The notes below the pieces were generated by a model. It was not told where the DNA came from. It ran no database searches and saw only the letters and a list, made by a program, of their open reading frames with translations. DNA of 48,996 nt from Prevotella sp. (GTDB lineage Bacteria; Bacteroidota; Bacteroidia; Bacteroidales; Bacteroidaceae). A program made the position numbers and the translations under genes. Location of the stretch: the NCBI GenBank assembly GCA_018053665.1, contig JAGPKZ010000005.1:1-48996 (forward strand), in the 5' to 3' direction. Shown one piece after another: positions 25,826 to 34,559 of this stretch. How positions within the stretch are numbered: position 1 is the first letter of the stretch; each line of letters begins with the position of its first letter.

Positions 25826-25847
25826 TGGAATATTTTAATTGTAGCTT

Positions 25848-27818
25848 TTATGCGTCAATATTTGCGTATGTAGCGTTCTGCTCGATAAATTCACGTCGTG
25901 GTTCTACATCGTCTCCCATTAACATAGAGAATATCTCGTCAGCTTCGGCTGCATTTTGAATTGTAACCTGCTTGAGAAGACGTGATGTAGGATTCATTGT
26001 AGTGTCCCAAAGCTGATCTGGATTCATTTCACCCAAACCTTTATAACGCTGTGTGTGTAAAGCCTTGTCGTCTTCTTTTCCTTCAACATACTTATCGATG
26101 AAAGCCTGACGCTGCTGCTCTGTGTAGCAATACTCGCTGGCTTTTTTGTAAGTACACTTATAGAGTGGAGGAGTGGCAATGAAAAGATGTCCGCCCTCAA
26201 TGACTTTAGGCATGAAACGATAGAACAATGTCATAATAAGAGTGTCGATGTGAGAACCATCGACATCGGCATCGGTCATTATTATTATTTTGTCATAACG
26301 CAGTTTGTCAATATTAGCTTCACGATCGTCTTCGCCTTCAACACCAAAACGAACTCCGATACTCTGTATAATGTTCATTACAGACTCGGCTTCGAATACT
26401 CTGTGCCATTGTACTTTTTCAACATTAAGGATCTTACCACGAAGAGGAAGGATTGCTTGTGTGTAACGGTCACGGCCCTGTTTTGCTGAACCACCGGCAG
26501 AGTCACCCTCGACAAGGAATATTTCGCATTCGTGCGGATCCTTGTTAGAGCAGTCTGCCAACTTGCCAGGCAGTCCGCCTCCACCCATAACGCTCTTGCG
26601 CTGTACGCTTTCACGAGCTTTGCGGGCTGCTATACGTGCTGTGGCTGCAAGAACAACTTTCTCGCATATTTTCTTTGCCTCTAAAGGGTGTTCTTCTAGG
26701 TAGTTGGCAAGAGCTTCACCAACAGCCTGCTGAACGGCACCTGCAACTTCGCTGTTACCCAATTTTGTCTTGGTCTGACCTTCGAACTGAGGTTCTGCAA
26801 CCTTGATAGATATTACTGCTGTAAGACCTTCTCGGAAATCTTCACCGGCAATCTCTATCTTAGCCTTTTCTATCTGCTTTGATATTGTAGGGTCTGAGTC
26901 GGCATAGTTTTTCAACGTACGAGTGAGAGCTGCACGGAAACCTGTAAGGTGAGTACCACCCTCGATAGTATTGATATTGTTTACGTAACTGTGGATGTTC
27001 TCAGAATAATCTGTGTTATACATCACGGCTACTTCTATAGGAACGCCTTGTTTTTCAGTCTTAAGGAAGATTACATCATCAAAAAGATGCTGGCGATGAC
27101 GGTCTACATAACGAACGAATTCCTTCAATCCGTCTTTGGCATGGAATACTTCCTGACGAATCTTTCCGTCTTCATCTTTGCGAAGGTCGGTAAGGATAAT
27201 TTTGATACCAGCATTAAGGTATGCAAGTTCACGCATGCGACTTGCAACGAGGTCCCATTTGAATGTTGTTGTTGTGAATATTGTGGGGTCTGGCCAGAAC
27301 TGCTGGCGTGTACCGCGCTTGTCAGTTTCACCGACAACCTTAACAGGATAAAGTGGTTTGCCTTTCTCGTATTCTTGTTGATATATATTTCCGTTGCGGA
27401 ATACTTGTGAAAGCATGTGGATAGAAAGTGCGTTGACACAACTTACACCCACACCATGCAGACCACCGCTGACCTTATATGATCCCTTGTCAAACTTACC
27501 ACCAGCATGTAGTACTGTCATAACGACTTCAAGTGCAGACTTGTGGAGCTTCTTGTGTTCGTCAACTGGTATACCACGACCATTGTCCTCAACTGAAACA
27601 GAACCATCTTCATGGATAGCTATCTCAATGTCGGTGCAATATCCTGCCATTGCTTCGTCAATAGAGTTATCGACAGTCTCATTGACGAGGTGATGAAGAC
27701 CTTTCTCACTGATGTCACCAATATACATAGCCGGGCGCTTGCGTACAGCCTCAAGACCCTCGAGTACCTGAATATTCGAGGCTGAATAACTCGCCTCGTT
27801 GTTTTGATTTTCTGCCAT
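25848..27818 (-). CDS. gyrB: DNA gyrase subunit B
   Basis: ATPase subunit of gyrase, which introduces negative supercoils. The 656 aa length fits the short Bacteroidetes form. GHKL ATPase motifs (VNETVDNSIDEA, VEDNGRGIPV, GGLHGVGVSCVNAL), a transducer domain, and a TOPRIM domain with EGDSAGGSAKQGRDR, PLRGKILNVEK and DADVDGSH are all present. The C-terminal GyrA-contacting part has the RYKGLGEMNPDQLW motif. It is a single-gene unit with its own promoter and terminator. Plant/host glycan genes follow on the same strand, which is only neighbourhood. Confidence 0.97.
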   Translation of the reverse strand: MAENQNNEASYSASNIQVLEGLEAVRKRPAMYIGDISEKGLHHLVNETVDNSIDEAMAGYCTDIEIAIHEDGSVSVEDNGRGIPVDEHKKLHKSALEVVMTVLHAGGKFDKGSYKVSGGLHGVGVSCVNALSIHMLSQVFRNGNIYQQEYEKGKPLYPVKVVGETDKRGTRQQFWPDPTIFTTTTFKWDLVASRMRELAYLNAGIKIILTDLRKDEDGKIRQEVFHAKDGLKEFVRYVDRHRQHLFDDVIFLKTEKQGVPIEVAVMYNTDYSENIHSYVNNINTIEGGTHLTGFRAALTRTLKNYADSDPTISKQIEKAKIEIAGEDFREGLTAVISIKVAEPQFEGQTKTKLGNSEVAGAVQQAVGEALANYLEEHPLEAKKICEKVVLAATARIAARKARESVQRKSVMGGGGLPGKLADCSNKDPHECEIFLVEGDSAGGSAKQGRDRYTQAILPLRGKILNVEKVQWHRVFEAESVMNIIQSIGVRFGVEGEDDREANIDKLRYDKIIIMTDADVDGSHIDTLIMTLFYRFMPKVIEGGHLFIATPPLYKCTYKKASEYCYTEQQRQAFIDKYVEGKEDDKALHTQRYKGLGEMNPDQLWDTTMNPTSRLLKQVTIQNAAEADEIFSMLMGDDVEPRREFIEQNATYANIDA

Positions 27819-27843
27819 TTCTTTGATAAGTAATATTTAGTTG

Positions 27844-27875
27844 CAAAGATACTAAAAAATAGACATAATACGAAA
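27844..27875 (-). promoter_or_regulatory. Promoter of gyrB
   Basis: Minus-strand TATCTTTG (27844-27851). A GTTTC (27872-27876) lies 20 bp further upstream in place of TTTG. Leader about 20 nt. Confidence 0.6.
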
Positions 27876-27972
27876 CTTTTATACACTAAAATACTTAAAA
27901 AACAAGGTGTTTTGGTGCTAAAAAACGTGTTTGAAATGATTTATTTATAAAGTTGGCGTATAATAATAAAAT

Positions 27973-28006
27973 AAAGGTCGTAATTCCATAAGAAATTACG
28001 ACCTTT
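27973..28006 (-). terminator. Terminator of the tRNA-Glu/rpsT unit
   Basis: Perfect 13 bp stem AAAGGTCGTAATT (27973-27985) / AATTACGACCTTT (27994-28006) with an 8 nt loop. On the minus strand it is followed by ATTTTATTATTA. It lies 24 nt after the rpsT stop. Confidence 0.88.
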
Positions 28007-28030
28007 ACTGAAACACAAACAAGGTTAATA

Positions 28031-28285
28031 TTAACCTAGCTTGCTAATATACAGTGCTAAACCTGATTTGATGTTAGCAGCTTTGTTTGCGTGAATAATG
28101 TTAGCCTTAGCCAACTTGTCCAACATCTTCTGTACGGTTGGGTACAGTTTAATTGCTTCATCCTTGTCAGAGAGTGCGCGAAGTTTACGAACTGCGTTAC
28201 GCATAGTCTTTGCAAAATATTTATTGTGCAGAGTCTTTGTCTTTGTCTGACGGATTCTCTTTACTGATGATTTGTGATTTGCCAT
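28031..28285 (-). CDS. rpsT: 30S ribosomal protein S20
   Basis: An 84 aa basic, helical ribosomal protein that binds 16S rRNA. The start [21 protein letters not shown] and the ending [10 protein letters not shown] are typical. It lies 28 nt downstream of the tRNA-Glu gene on the same strand. No separate promoter is visible, so a shared tRNA-rpsT precursor is likely. The terminator follows closely. Confidence 0.97.
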   Translation of the reverse strand: MANHKSSVKRIRQTKTKTLHNKYFAKTMRNAVRKLRALSDKDEAIKLYPTVQKMLDKLAKANIIHANKAANIKSGLALYISKLG

Positions 28286-28313
28286 CTTAAATTATACTTT
28301 TTATTTTTACTTG

Positions 28314-28385
28314 TAGTCCCTAGCAGAGTCGAACTGCTCTTTAGAGAATGAAAATCTCTCGTCCTAACCGATAGACGAAGGGACC
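28314..28385 (-). tRNA. tRNA-Glu (anticodon TTC)
   Basis: A 72 nt cloverleaf read on the minus strand. Acceptor GGTCCCT pairs with AGGGACT (G-U first pair), the anticodon stem AGAGA/TCTCT encloses TTTTCAT with anticodon TTC, and the T arm is GCAGTTCGACTCTGC. Discriminator A; CCA is not encoded. Confidence 0.97.
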
Positions 28386-28404
28386 ATGGCTTAATTTGCG
28401 GGTG

Positions 28405-28436
28405 CAAAGTTAGGCTTTTTTTTTAATCCCTCCAAA
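28405..28436 (-). promoter_or_regulatory. Promoter of tRNA-Glu/rpsT
   Basis: Minus-strand TTTG (28433-28436), 20 bp, TAACTTTG (28405-28412). Transcription would begin about 12 nt before the tRNA. Confidence 0.78.
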
Positions 28437-28493
28437 TTTTTATAGAATTATTTTAAGATAAAGTGTTTTTTTTTTCATTTTCCATTTTTTATG

Positions 28494-28523
28494 TTGTTTT
28501 TTCAGTCTTTTATATTAACTTTG
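28494..28523 (+). promoter_or_regulatory. Promoter of recO, nearly leaderless
   Basis: TTG (28494-28496), 19 bp, TAACTTTG (28516-28523). The ATG at 28532 is only 8 nt beyond the -7 box, so the mRNA leader would be zero to a few bases. Confidence 0.65.
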
Positions 28524-28531
28524 ACTAACCA

Positions 28532-29257
28532 ATGATAATTAAGACTAGAGCCATAGTATTACATTCTTTTAAATTCGGTGAGGACAAGATTATAGTAGAC
28601 TTGTTTACCGAAGAACATGGCCGTGTGTCTTTTATCGCACCTATATCTTCATCAGCAAAAGCTAAAATAAAAAAGCAATACTTTCAGCCATTTTCAATTC
28701 TTGAAGTGGAATATGATTACAGACAAAAGAAAGGTTTGCAGCAATTTAAATATGTTAGTATTGCTTTTCCGTATTCTTCTATACCGTTTGATCAGTATAA
28801 ATTGGCTATATCATTATTTCTTGCAGAATTTACTTTTTATGCAATAAGAGACGAACAGAAGAATATGCCTTTGTTTGGATATGTGATGAATAGTTTGCAA
28901 TGGCTAGATAGTTGTAGTGAAGGCTTTTCTAATTTTCATTTGGTTTACATGATTCACCTATTAACGTTTATTGGTTTTTATCCTAATCTTGACGACTATG
29001 AAAATGGTTTTTGCTTTGACTTGAGAAGTGGGTGCTATACAAGTATGCCACCTTTTCATAGAGAGTATTTATCCGCTGGTGACACGTCGTTGTTGGCGAC
29101 TTTTTGCAGGATGGATTATTCTAATATGCACGTTTTTAAAATGTCACATGTTGACAGAAATAGATTAGTGGATGTTGTCCTTTCTTATTATCGACTGCAT
29201 GTGCCTAAGTTTCCAGAATTGAAATCGTATGATGTGCTAAAAGAATTGTATAAATAA
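28532..29257 (+). CDS. recO: DNA repair protein RecO
   Basis: Loads RecA together with RecR in RecF-pathway recombination. The 241 aa protein has an N-terminal OB fold (about 1-80; TRAIVLHSFKFGEDKIIVDLFTEEHG) and a helical C-terminal domain, as in Bacteroidetes RecO. The four-Cys zinc site of some RecO proteins is not evident. It is a single plus-strand gene between the tRNA and the convergent dcw cluster, ended by a shared bidirectional hairpin. Confidence 0.93.
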   Translation: MIIKTRAIVLHSFKFGEDKIIVDLFTEEHGRVSFIAPISSSAKAKIKKQYFQPFSILEVEYDYRQKKGLQQFKYVSIAFPYSSIPFDQYKLAISLFLAEFTFYAIRDEQKNMPLFGYVMNSLQWLDSCSEGFSNFHLVYMIHLLTFIGFYPNLDDYENGFCFDLRSGCYTSMPPFHREYLSAGDTSLLATFCRMDYSNMHVFKMSHVDRNRLVDVVLSYYRLHVPKFPELKSYDVLKELYK

Positions 29258-29276
29258 ATATACTAGTTTGAATAAA

Positions 29277-29310
29277 AAGCAGTCTTAATATTTAACTATT
29301 ATGACTGCTT
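29277..29310. terminator. Bidirectional terminator between recO and ftsZ
   Basis: AAGCAGTC (29277-29284) / GACTGCTT (29303-29310), then after a T-T mismatch TAATA/TATTA. Plus strand continues CTATTTTCATTTCTTTC, minus strand continues TTTTATTC. It ends both recO and the dcw transcript. Confidence 0.78.
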
Positions 29311-29328
29311 CTATTTTCATTTCTTTCT

Positions 29329-30660
29329 TTATGCGAAACTTATAATCCCCTGTGTTGGCTCTTGATTACCCTTTTCTTCATTGTTGCTTGAAGGGACTCC
29401 AGAAGCCTGATTTCGTATTTCATCAAGCATCTGCCTTGTGCGCTTGTATGTCGGGGTATTCTCAACAGCAAGTATGACATCTTCATTGTCTAGGTCTTCT
29501 TGACGGAAAAGAAATATATGTGGACGGCGTTTATATTGATTATTTTTGCCGAAGTTACCATAGTAATGTCCACGTCTTTCTTCTTTCTCAGCTCTGCGTT
29601 CTTCCTCTTGTGCTATTCTGTCAGCTTCCTCCTGTGTATGTTTCTTCAGATGACCGTTCATTCCGTCAACATCCTCTATGCCAAATCCTGTAGCAAGGAT
29701 TGTAACTTTGACATTTTTGCCAAGTTCTGGATCGATAGCAAGTCCCCATTTGATTTCGAAATCACTTCCGAATTTTGCCATGAAGTCGTTGACATCGTTC
29801 ATTTCTTCCATCATTAAACCAGAATTGTCATTCTTTTCATTACAGAAGTTGATACTAAGTAGAATCTTCTTTGAGTTGAATATGTCATTATCATTAAGTA
29901 GTGGTGAATTGAGTGCGTCTTCAATAGCTTTCTTTACTCGGCCTTCTCCTTCTCCATAACCAGTACTCATGATTGCAACGCCACCCTCTTTCAGTACAGT
30001 CTTTACATCATTGAAGTCAAGGTTTATCATACCATGATTTGTTATGATTTCGGCAATACTCTTTGCTGCAATACTTAAAGTGTCGTCAGCTTTTCCGAAT
30101 GCATCAAGAACAGTTAGGTCTGGATAGATTTCACGAAGTCGTTCGTTATTGATTACAAGGAGAGCGTCAACATGCTTTGACATTTCTTCAACACCATCCA
30201 AAGCCTGGTCTATCTTCCTGTCACCTTCAAAGCGGAAAGGAATTGTAACGATACCGACAGTAAGTATGCCTAGTTCTTTAGAAACTCTTGCTATTACCGG
30301 AGCAGCACCTGTACCTGTACCACCGCCCATTCCGGCAGTGATGAAAGCCATCTTTGTGCCATCACTTAACATGTATTTAAGTTCTTCTATCGTTTCTTCT
30401 GCTGCCTGACGAGCCTTAGCAGGTTTGTTTCCTGCACCAAGTCCCTCTTTGCCTAATTGTAAATGCACAGGTACAGGAGAGTCGTTGAGTGCTTGATTAT
30501 CTGTATTGCAGAGAACGAATGATACGTCGTGAATTCCTTCACGATACATGTGGTTTACAGCGTTACCGCCACCGCCACCAACACCAATAACTTTGATGAT
30601 ACTGTTTTCTTTCGGTTCACCGAAATCCAATATTGTAGGTTTGCTATTATTATCAGCCAT
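29329..30660 (-). CDS. ftsZ: Cell division protein FtsZ
   Basis: Tubulin-like GTPase that forms the division ring. The 443 aa protein has the GTP-binding domain (GVGGGGGNAVNHM near residue 26; tubulin signature GGGTGTG at 112-118), the T7 loop NLDFNDVKTVL, and a C-terminal domain to about 330. The tail then runs about 110 residues: a charged Glu/Arg segment, the Bacteroidetes-type HIFLFRQEDLDNEDVI with TPTYKR, and a variable end ...GIISFA. A proteobacterial-style DIPxFLR tail peptide is not present. It is the last gene of the dcw cluster, 44 bp after ftsA. Confidence 0.97.
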   Translation of the reverse strand: MADNNSKPTILDFGEPKENSIIKVIGVGGGGGNAVNHMYREGIHDVSFVLCNTDNQALNDSPVPVHLQLGKEGLGAGNKPAKARQAAEETIEELKYMLSDGTKMAFITAGMGGGTGTGAAPVIARVSKELGILTVGIVTIPFRFEGDRKIDQALDGVEEMSKHVDALLVINNERLREIYPDLTVLDAFGKADDTLSIAAKSIAEIITNHGMINLDFNDVKTVLKEGGVAIMSTGYGEGEGRVKKAIEDALNSPLLNDNDIFNSKKILLSINFCNEKNDNSGLMMEEMNDVNDFMAKFGSDFEIKWGLAIDPELGKNVKVTILATGFGIEDVDGMNGHLKKHTQEEADRIAQEEERRAEKEERRGHYYGNFGKNNQYKRRPHIFLFRQEDLDNEDVILAVENTPTYKRTRQMLDEIRNQASGVPSSNNEEKGNQEPTQGIISFA

Positions 30661-30704
30661 GTTGTCTAATTTAAAATGTTAAACTTAAATATTACAGAAG
30701 ATAA

Positions 30705-32150
30705 TTACTCGTCCTCAGATATCATCTTTTGGAAGAATCCTTTCAGTCCCTTTATTGTCTTGTGGATAGGGCTAGCTTCTTTCTTCTTTTTACGTTCATC
30801 TTCCAGTTTCTTGGCTTTTATCTCAGCCTCAATTTCTGCTTCTCTCTTTTTCTTCTCTTCCTCTTCAGCCTTCAGTTTTTCTGCTTCTGTTCGAACAACA
30901 CCACTTCCTGTTGTTTCAGTCAGCGTTCGAGGCTTGTTGTGTATGTCAGCAGTAGTCATTGCTGGCTTGCTTTCAGTAGTGCTGCTGAAAAGGTCTGCCT
31001 TGATTTCTGATCCGGCACAGTTCATTTCTCCTTTGGCAAGAATACCAAGGATAGTATTCATCTTACCATCGTGAGCATTTATATCCTCATTTGTTGAATT
31101 GATAGTCTGAGATACAAATTTAGCTATTCTTATTTTGTCAATATGAGTGTGGTTGCGGAATGCAGTTTCGATATTTTTCATATTAGAACCTCCACCCGTA
31201 AGAATTAACCCTCCTAATAGGTTGTTAGCATATTCAGCCGGAACCTGAAACCATACATTCTCAATAATCTCTTCGAGACGTGCTTCTACAATCTCAATGA
31301 ATTTGCGGTTTTCAATCTGTCTATCCAAGTCAATAGGCAACATCAGATTGTTATCAATGTCACTGTTGTCTGTGCATGCGCTGGCATATTTTATTTTCAT
31401 TTTCTCTGCATCAGATTCTTCAATCTGCAAAGAAGCTATATCCTTTGTTATATTGTTCCCGCCAAGAGGGATGATAGCCAAGTGGCGAAGTATATTCTTG
31501 TAGTAAACTGAAACAGTAGTGCTTTCTGCTCCAAGGTCTACAAGTACTGATCCTGACCTTTTTTCTGTCTCACTAAGTACACTATCAGCAAGTACCATAG
31601 GAGCAAGATACATTTCTGCTATGGCAATGCCTGCAAGATCAAAACACTTGTTTAGATTGCGATAGAAAGTCTTGTGCCAAAGAATGTTCAAGTAGTTACC
31701 CTCTAGTCTATTGCACTGTATACCAATAGGGTCGAGTTGATATTGCTGGTCTACTTTGTATTCCTGAGTTGCAGCCTCTAAAATTTCCTGGTCAGGATAG
31801 CTCATGGCGCGATTGGCATCCATGAGTTCATTTACCATTTCTTGAGAAACGATAGTGCCTGTCGGTAGGTCTTTTACGATAACGTTTTTGACACTACGTA
31901 TGGATTGGCCTCCAACACCAACATAAACATGCGCTATATCACTCTTAAGAACAGTCTTAAGTCTTGTTATGATATTGGTGAGACACTGTACGGTCTTATC
32001 TATATTATAGACCACACCTTTGCGAATGCATTGTGTGGAATCTTCTTTGACAACAGCCAGCACCGTAATGCTGCCGTCAAGGTTTTTCTTTCCAGCGATA
32101 CCGGTAATCTTAGTTGATCCCAGTTCAATAGCAACGATAAATTCTGCCAT
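30705..32150 (-). CDS. ftsA: Cell division protein FtsA with long charged tail
   Basis: Actin-like membrane tether of FtsZ. The actin fold includes phosphate-1 loop ELGSTKITGIAG, the 1C subdomain and the phosphate-2 region VDLGAESTTVSVYY, adenosine loop ILTGGGSNMKN. The 481 aa protein is longer than the usual 420 because of a C-terminal extension: a Thr/Ser-rich stretch, then about 45 residues of Lys/Glu coiled coil (KAEEEEKKKREAEIEAEIK), then HKTIKGLKGFFQKMISEDE, an amphipathic helix suited to membrane binding. It follows ftsQ by 19 bp. Confidence 0.96.
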   Translation of the reverse strand: MAEFIVAIELGSTKITGIAGKKNLDGSITVLAVVKEDSTQCIRKGVVYNIDKTVQCLTNIITRLKTVLKSDIAHVYVGVGGQSIRSVKNVIVKDLPTGTIVSQEMVNELMDANRAMSYPDQEILEAATQEYKVDQQYQLDPIGIQCNRLEGNYLNILWHKTFYRNLNKCFDLAGIAIAEMYLAPMVLADSVLSETEKRSGSVLVDLGAESTTVSVYYKNILRHLAIIPLGGNNITKDIASLQIEESDAEKMKIKYASACTDNSDIDNNLMLPIDLDRQIENRKFIEIVEARLEEIIENVWFQVPAEYANNLLGGLILTGGGSNMKNIETAFRNHTHIDKIRIAKFVSQTINSTNEDINAHDGKMNTILGILAKGEMNCAGSEIKADLFSSTTESKPAMTTADIHNKPRTLTETTGSGVVRTEAEKLKAEEEEKKKREAEIEAEIKAKKLEDERKKKKEASPIHKTIKGLKGFFQKMISEDE

Positions 32151-32169
32151 GCTTTATATCTTTATCAAT

Positions 32170-33168
32170 TCAATTTCTAGTTTTGTTATTACCATTCTTT
32201 TTAGTCGTATTTCCACTTGACGCCTTCTTTGTTGAAGATGCCTTGCTGGTTTCAGACTTGCTGCTTTTTTCAAGCGATTGACTTTCTTGTTTGTTTGTCT
32301 CAGTTTTTTTTACTGATATTCCACCAATATTGTCGCTTACAGCTAATGCGCTTTCGATGCTCTTGTCGTCTTTCTCTTCCTTGAAGACTTTTTTGCATAT
32401 TATCTGATTGTCAAATTCAAGGTTTATGTAACTGTATTTATTCCAACCAGCTTGTGAAAGCCCATACTTATAGAATTTTTCCAAGCGGTCCATCTTTTTG
32501 ATTACAAAATCATAAACAAGTTTATTCCTCTGCTGTTTATATTTGTAGAAAGGAAGTTGACCGATATATACTATATGATTGCCTACTCTAGGCACAAGTT
32601 CTATCCCTAAATCTGGCATAACGTTAATCTGCTCAATTTGGTTTTTCCACAAGTCATTCTCCATAAGTGTTTTGCTTAGAGGGGAAATATAATTTGTAGC
32701 AAACCATTTCGTAATATGTCCTGTCGCAATTATGAGGTCTGATGTATAGTGTGAATTAGGCATTATACAATCGTTATCATCAAGGTAATAGTCCTCACCA
32801 CTGTCAGACTTTATTCTTACTACAGGCATTCTTTGGGTGAGAGAAATACATACTTGACCGTCTTGCGTTTTGTAACATTCGGCAGTTTTTACGAAAGGGC
32901 TAGATTTTAGAGTCTCTTCAATCTTTCTTGAATTAACCTTATCCAAAGACATTTTGAGCGGATAGAGATGGTTTTTCCCCAAACGGTTTTTAATCTCATG
33001 TGTATCAATGAAACCGTTTGTCGCTTCGTCCTGAATATCAATGTTCACTTTTGTGCACAACCTGGTCTTTCCATCCGGCTTGTTAAAGGCGGTGAAAGCA
33101 AACATCAGATAAATAGCCAGAGCAGAGTCTAATGTTATTATTGCTATTTTTTTCCAGTTTATGTGCAT
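32170..33168 (-). CDS. ftsQ: Cell division protein FtsQ
   Basis: Bitopic divisome protein. The 332 aa sequence has a short cytoplasmic N-terminus, one membrane helix (about 8-26), and a POTRA-like periplasmic domain (TKVNIDIQDEATNGFIDTHEI onward) followed by the beta domain. The final ~55 residues are a Ser/Lys/Thr-rich, low-complexity tail. It was assigned by position between murC and ftsA and by the single-helix/POTRA pattern, since the family diverges strongly. Confidence 0.88.
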   Translation of the reverse strand: MHINWKKIAIITLDSALAIYLMFAFTAFNKPDGKTRLCTKVNIDIQDEATNGFIDTHEIKNRLGKNHLYPLKMSLDKVNSRKIEETLKSSPFVKTAECYKTQDGQVCISLTQRMPVVRIKSDSGEDYYLDDNDCIMPNSHYTSDLIIATGHITKWFATNYISPLSKTLMENDLWKNQIEQINVMPDLGIELVPRVGNHIVYIGQLPFYKYKQQRNKLVYDFVIKKMDRLEKFYKYGLSQAGWNKYSYINLEFDNQIICKKVFKEEKDDKSIESALAVSDNIGGISVKKTETNKQESQSLEKSSKSETSKASSTKKASSGNTTKKNGNNKTRN

Positions 33169-33182
33169 TTGTGATTATAGAA

Positions 33183-34559
33183 TTATTTACTCTCGATAAT
33201 CTTAGCTATCTGTGGAACATAATTGTCAAGATTGCCAGCACCTAAAACAACGAGCACGTCGAAATCACGACTATTTACGTAATTCAGTACGTCATCTTTC
33301 TTTATCATGTCCTTTTCAACACCATCTTTTATATTTTTATATATAATCTCACTAGTGATACCTGGAATAGGTTGCTCACGTGCAGGATATATTTCGGTGA
33401 GAATAACCTCGTCAAAGTTGCTCAATGCGTCGGCGAAATCCTTGTAAAAATCGCGTGTACGAGTATATAGGTGAGGTTGGAATATAGCAGTTATCTTTCT
33501 TCCTTTGAAAAGTTCTTTCAAACTCTTTGCACTTTGTAGAATTTCCTTTGGATGATGACCGTAGTCAGAAAGGAATACGTGCTTAGAGTCTTTGATTTTG
33601 AAATCAAAGCGACGGTCTACACCGCCATAAGTCTTCATGCCGTATTTAATCTCTTCTGCATTACAACCATTCAACTGCGCCATAGCCATGGCAGCAATAC
33701 CGTTCTCTATATTGATTGGAATAGGTTGTCCAAGTTCAATATTATTTATATTTTCTATTGGTGAGATTAAATCGAAAGAAATTTCTCCATTGTCTATTTT
33801 TATATTCTCTGCATGGAAGTCTCCTTCCTCTCGACTGTACTCATAAACCTTAACACCATCGCTGACATTTGGTTTCATCTCAAGATTCTTGTGTATTATG
33901 AGCGCGCCACCTTCGCGTATTAGCTCAGTGTAATGACGGAAACTCTCAAGATAAGCCTCTTTTGTTCCGTAGATATCCAGATGGTCTGGGTCAGTAGCTG
34001 TGATAACACTCATCCAAGGACTAAGCCAATGAAAACTGCGGTCAAATTCATCAGCTTCTATAACTACGTAGTCGCTAGTGTCTGATAGTATGTAGTTTGT
34101 TCCATAGTTCTTTGATATTCCACCAAGGAAAGCATTGCAATCAACATGGCTCTGATGCATGATATGTGCACACATTGTAGATGTTGTCGTTTTACCGTGA
34201 GTACCTGCAAAGCAAAGTCCCTTATGGCTTCTAGTCAAAGTTCCTAGAACTTGTGCGCGTTTCTGAATTTCAAAATTACCATCTCTGAAGAATACAAACT
34301 CTTTGTGTTCAGAAGGTATAGCCGGGGTGTATATAATCAAAGTAGACTTTGCGTCCTTGCATGCATGTGGGATATCCTCAACACTTTCATTATAGTGAAT
34401 AAGCATACCTTCTTTTTCCAACTGATGTGTAAGGTCAGATGGAGTTTTGTCATAACCAGCTACTACGAGACCTCTGTTTATAAAATATCTTGCGATGGCA
34501 CTCATTCCGATACCACCGGCACCAATAAAATATACAGCTTTAATATCTTTTAATTCCAT
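33183..34559 (-). CDS. murC: UDP-N-acetylmuramate--L-alanine ligase
   Basis: Adds L-Ala to UDP-MurNAc, the first amino-acid step of the muropeptide. The 458 aa protein opens with the nucleotide-binding GAGGIGMSAIARYF, followed by Mur ligase ATP loop GTHGKTTTSTM (about 118-128), EADEFDRSF, TDPDHLDIYG and the C-terminal domain with DYGHHPKEI. Its start shares one base with the murG stop region, which suggests coupled translation. A murB and ddl gene do not follow in this cluster. Confidence 0.96.
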   Translation of the reverse strand: MELKDIKAVYFIGAGGIGMSAIARYFINRGLVVAGYDKTPSDLTHQLEKEGMLIHYNESVEDIPHACKDAKSTLIIYTPAIPSEHKEFVFFRDGNFEIQKRAQVLGTLTRSHKGLCFAGTHGKTTTSTMCAHIMHQSHVDCNAFLGGISKNYGTNYILSDTSDYVVIEADEFDRSFHWLSPWMSVITATDPDHLDIYGTKEAYLESFRHYTELIREGGALIIHKNLEMKPNVSDGVKVYEYSREEGDFHAENIKIDNGEISFDLISPIENINNIELGQPIPINIENGIAAMAMAQLNGCNAEEIKYGMKTYGGVDRRFDFKIKDSKHVFLSDYGHHPKEILQSAKSLKELFKGRKITAIFQPHLYTRTRDFYKDFADALSNFDEVILTEIYPAREQPIPGITSEIIYKNIKDGVEKDMIKKDDVLNYVNSRDFDVLVVLGAGNLDNYVPQIAKIIESK

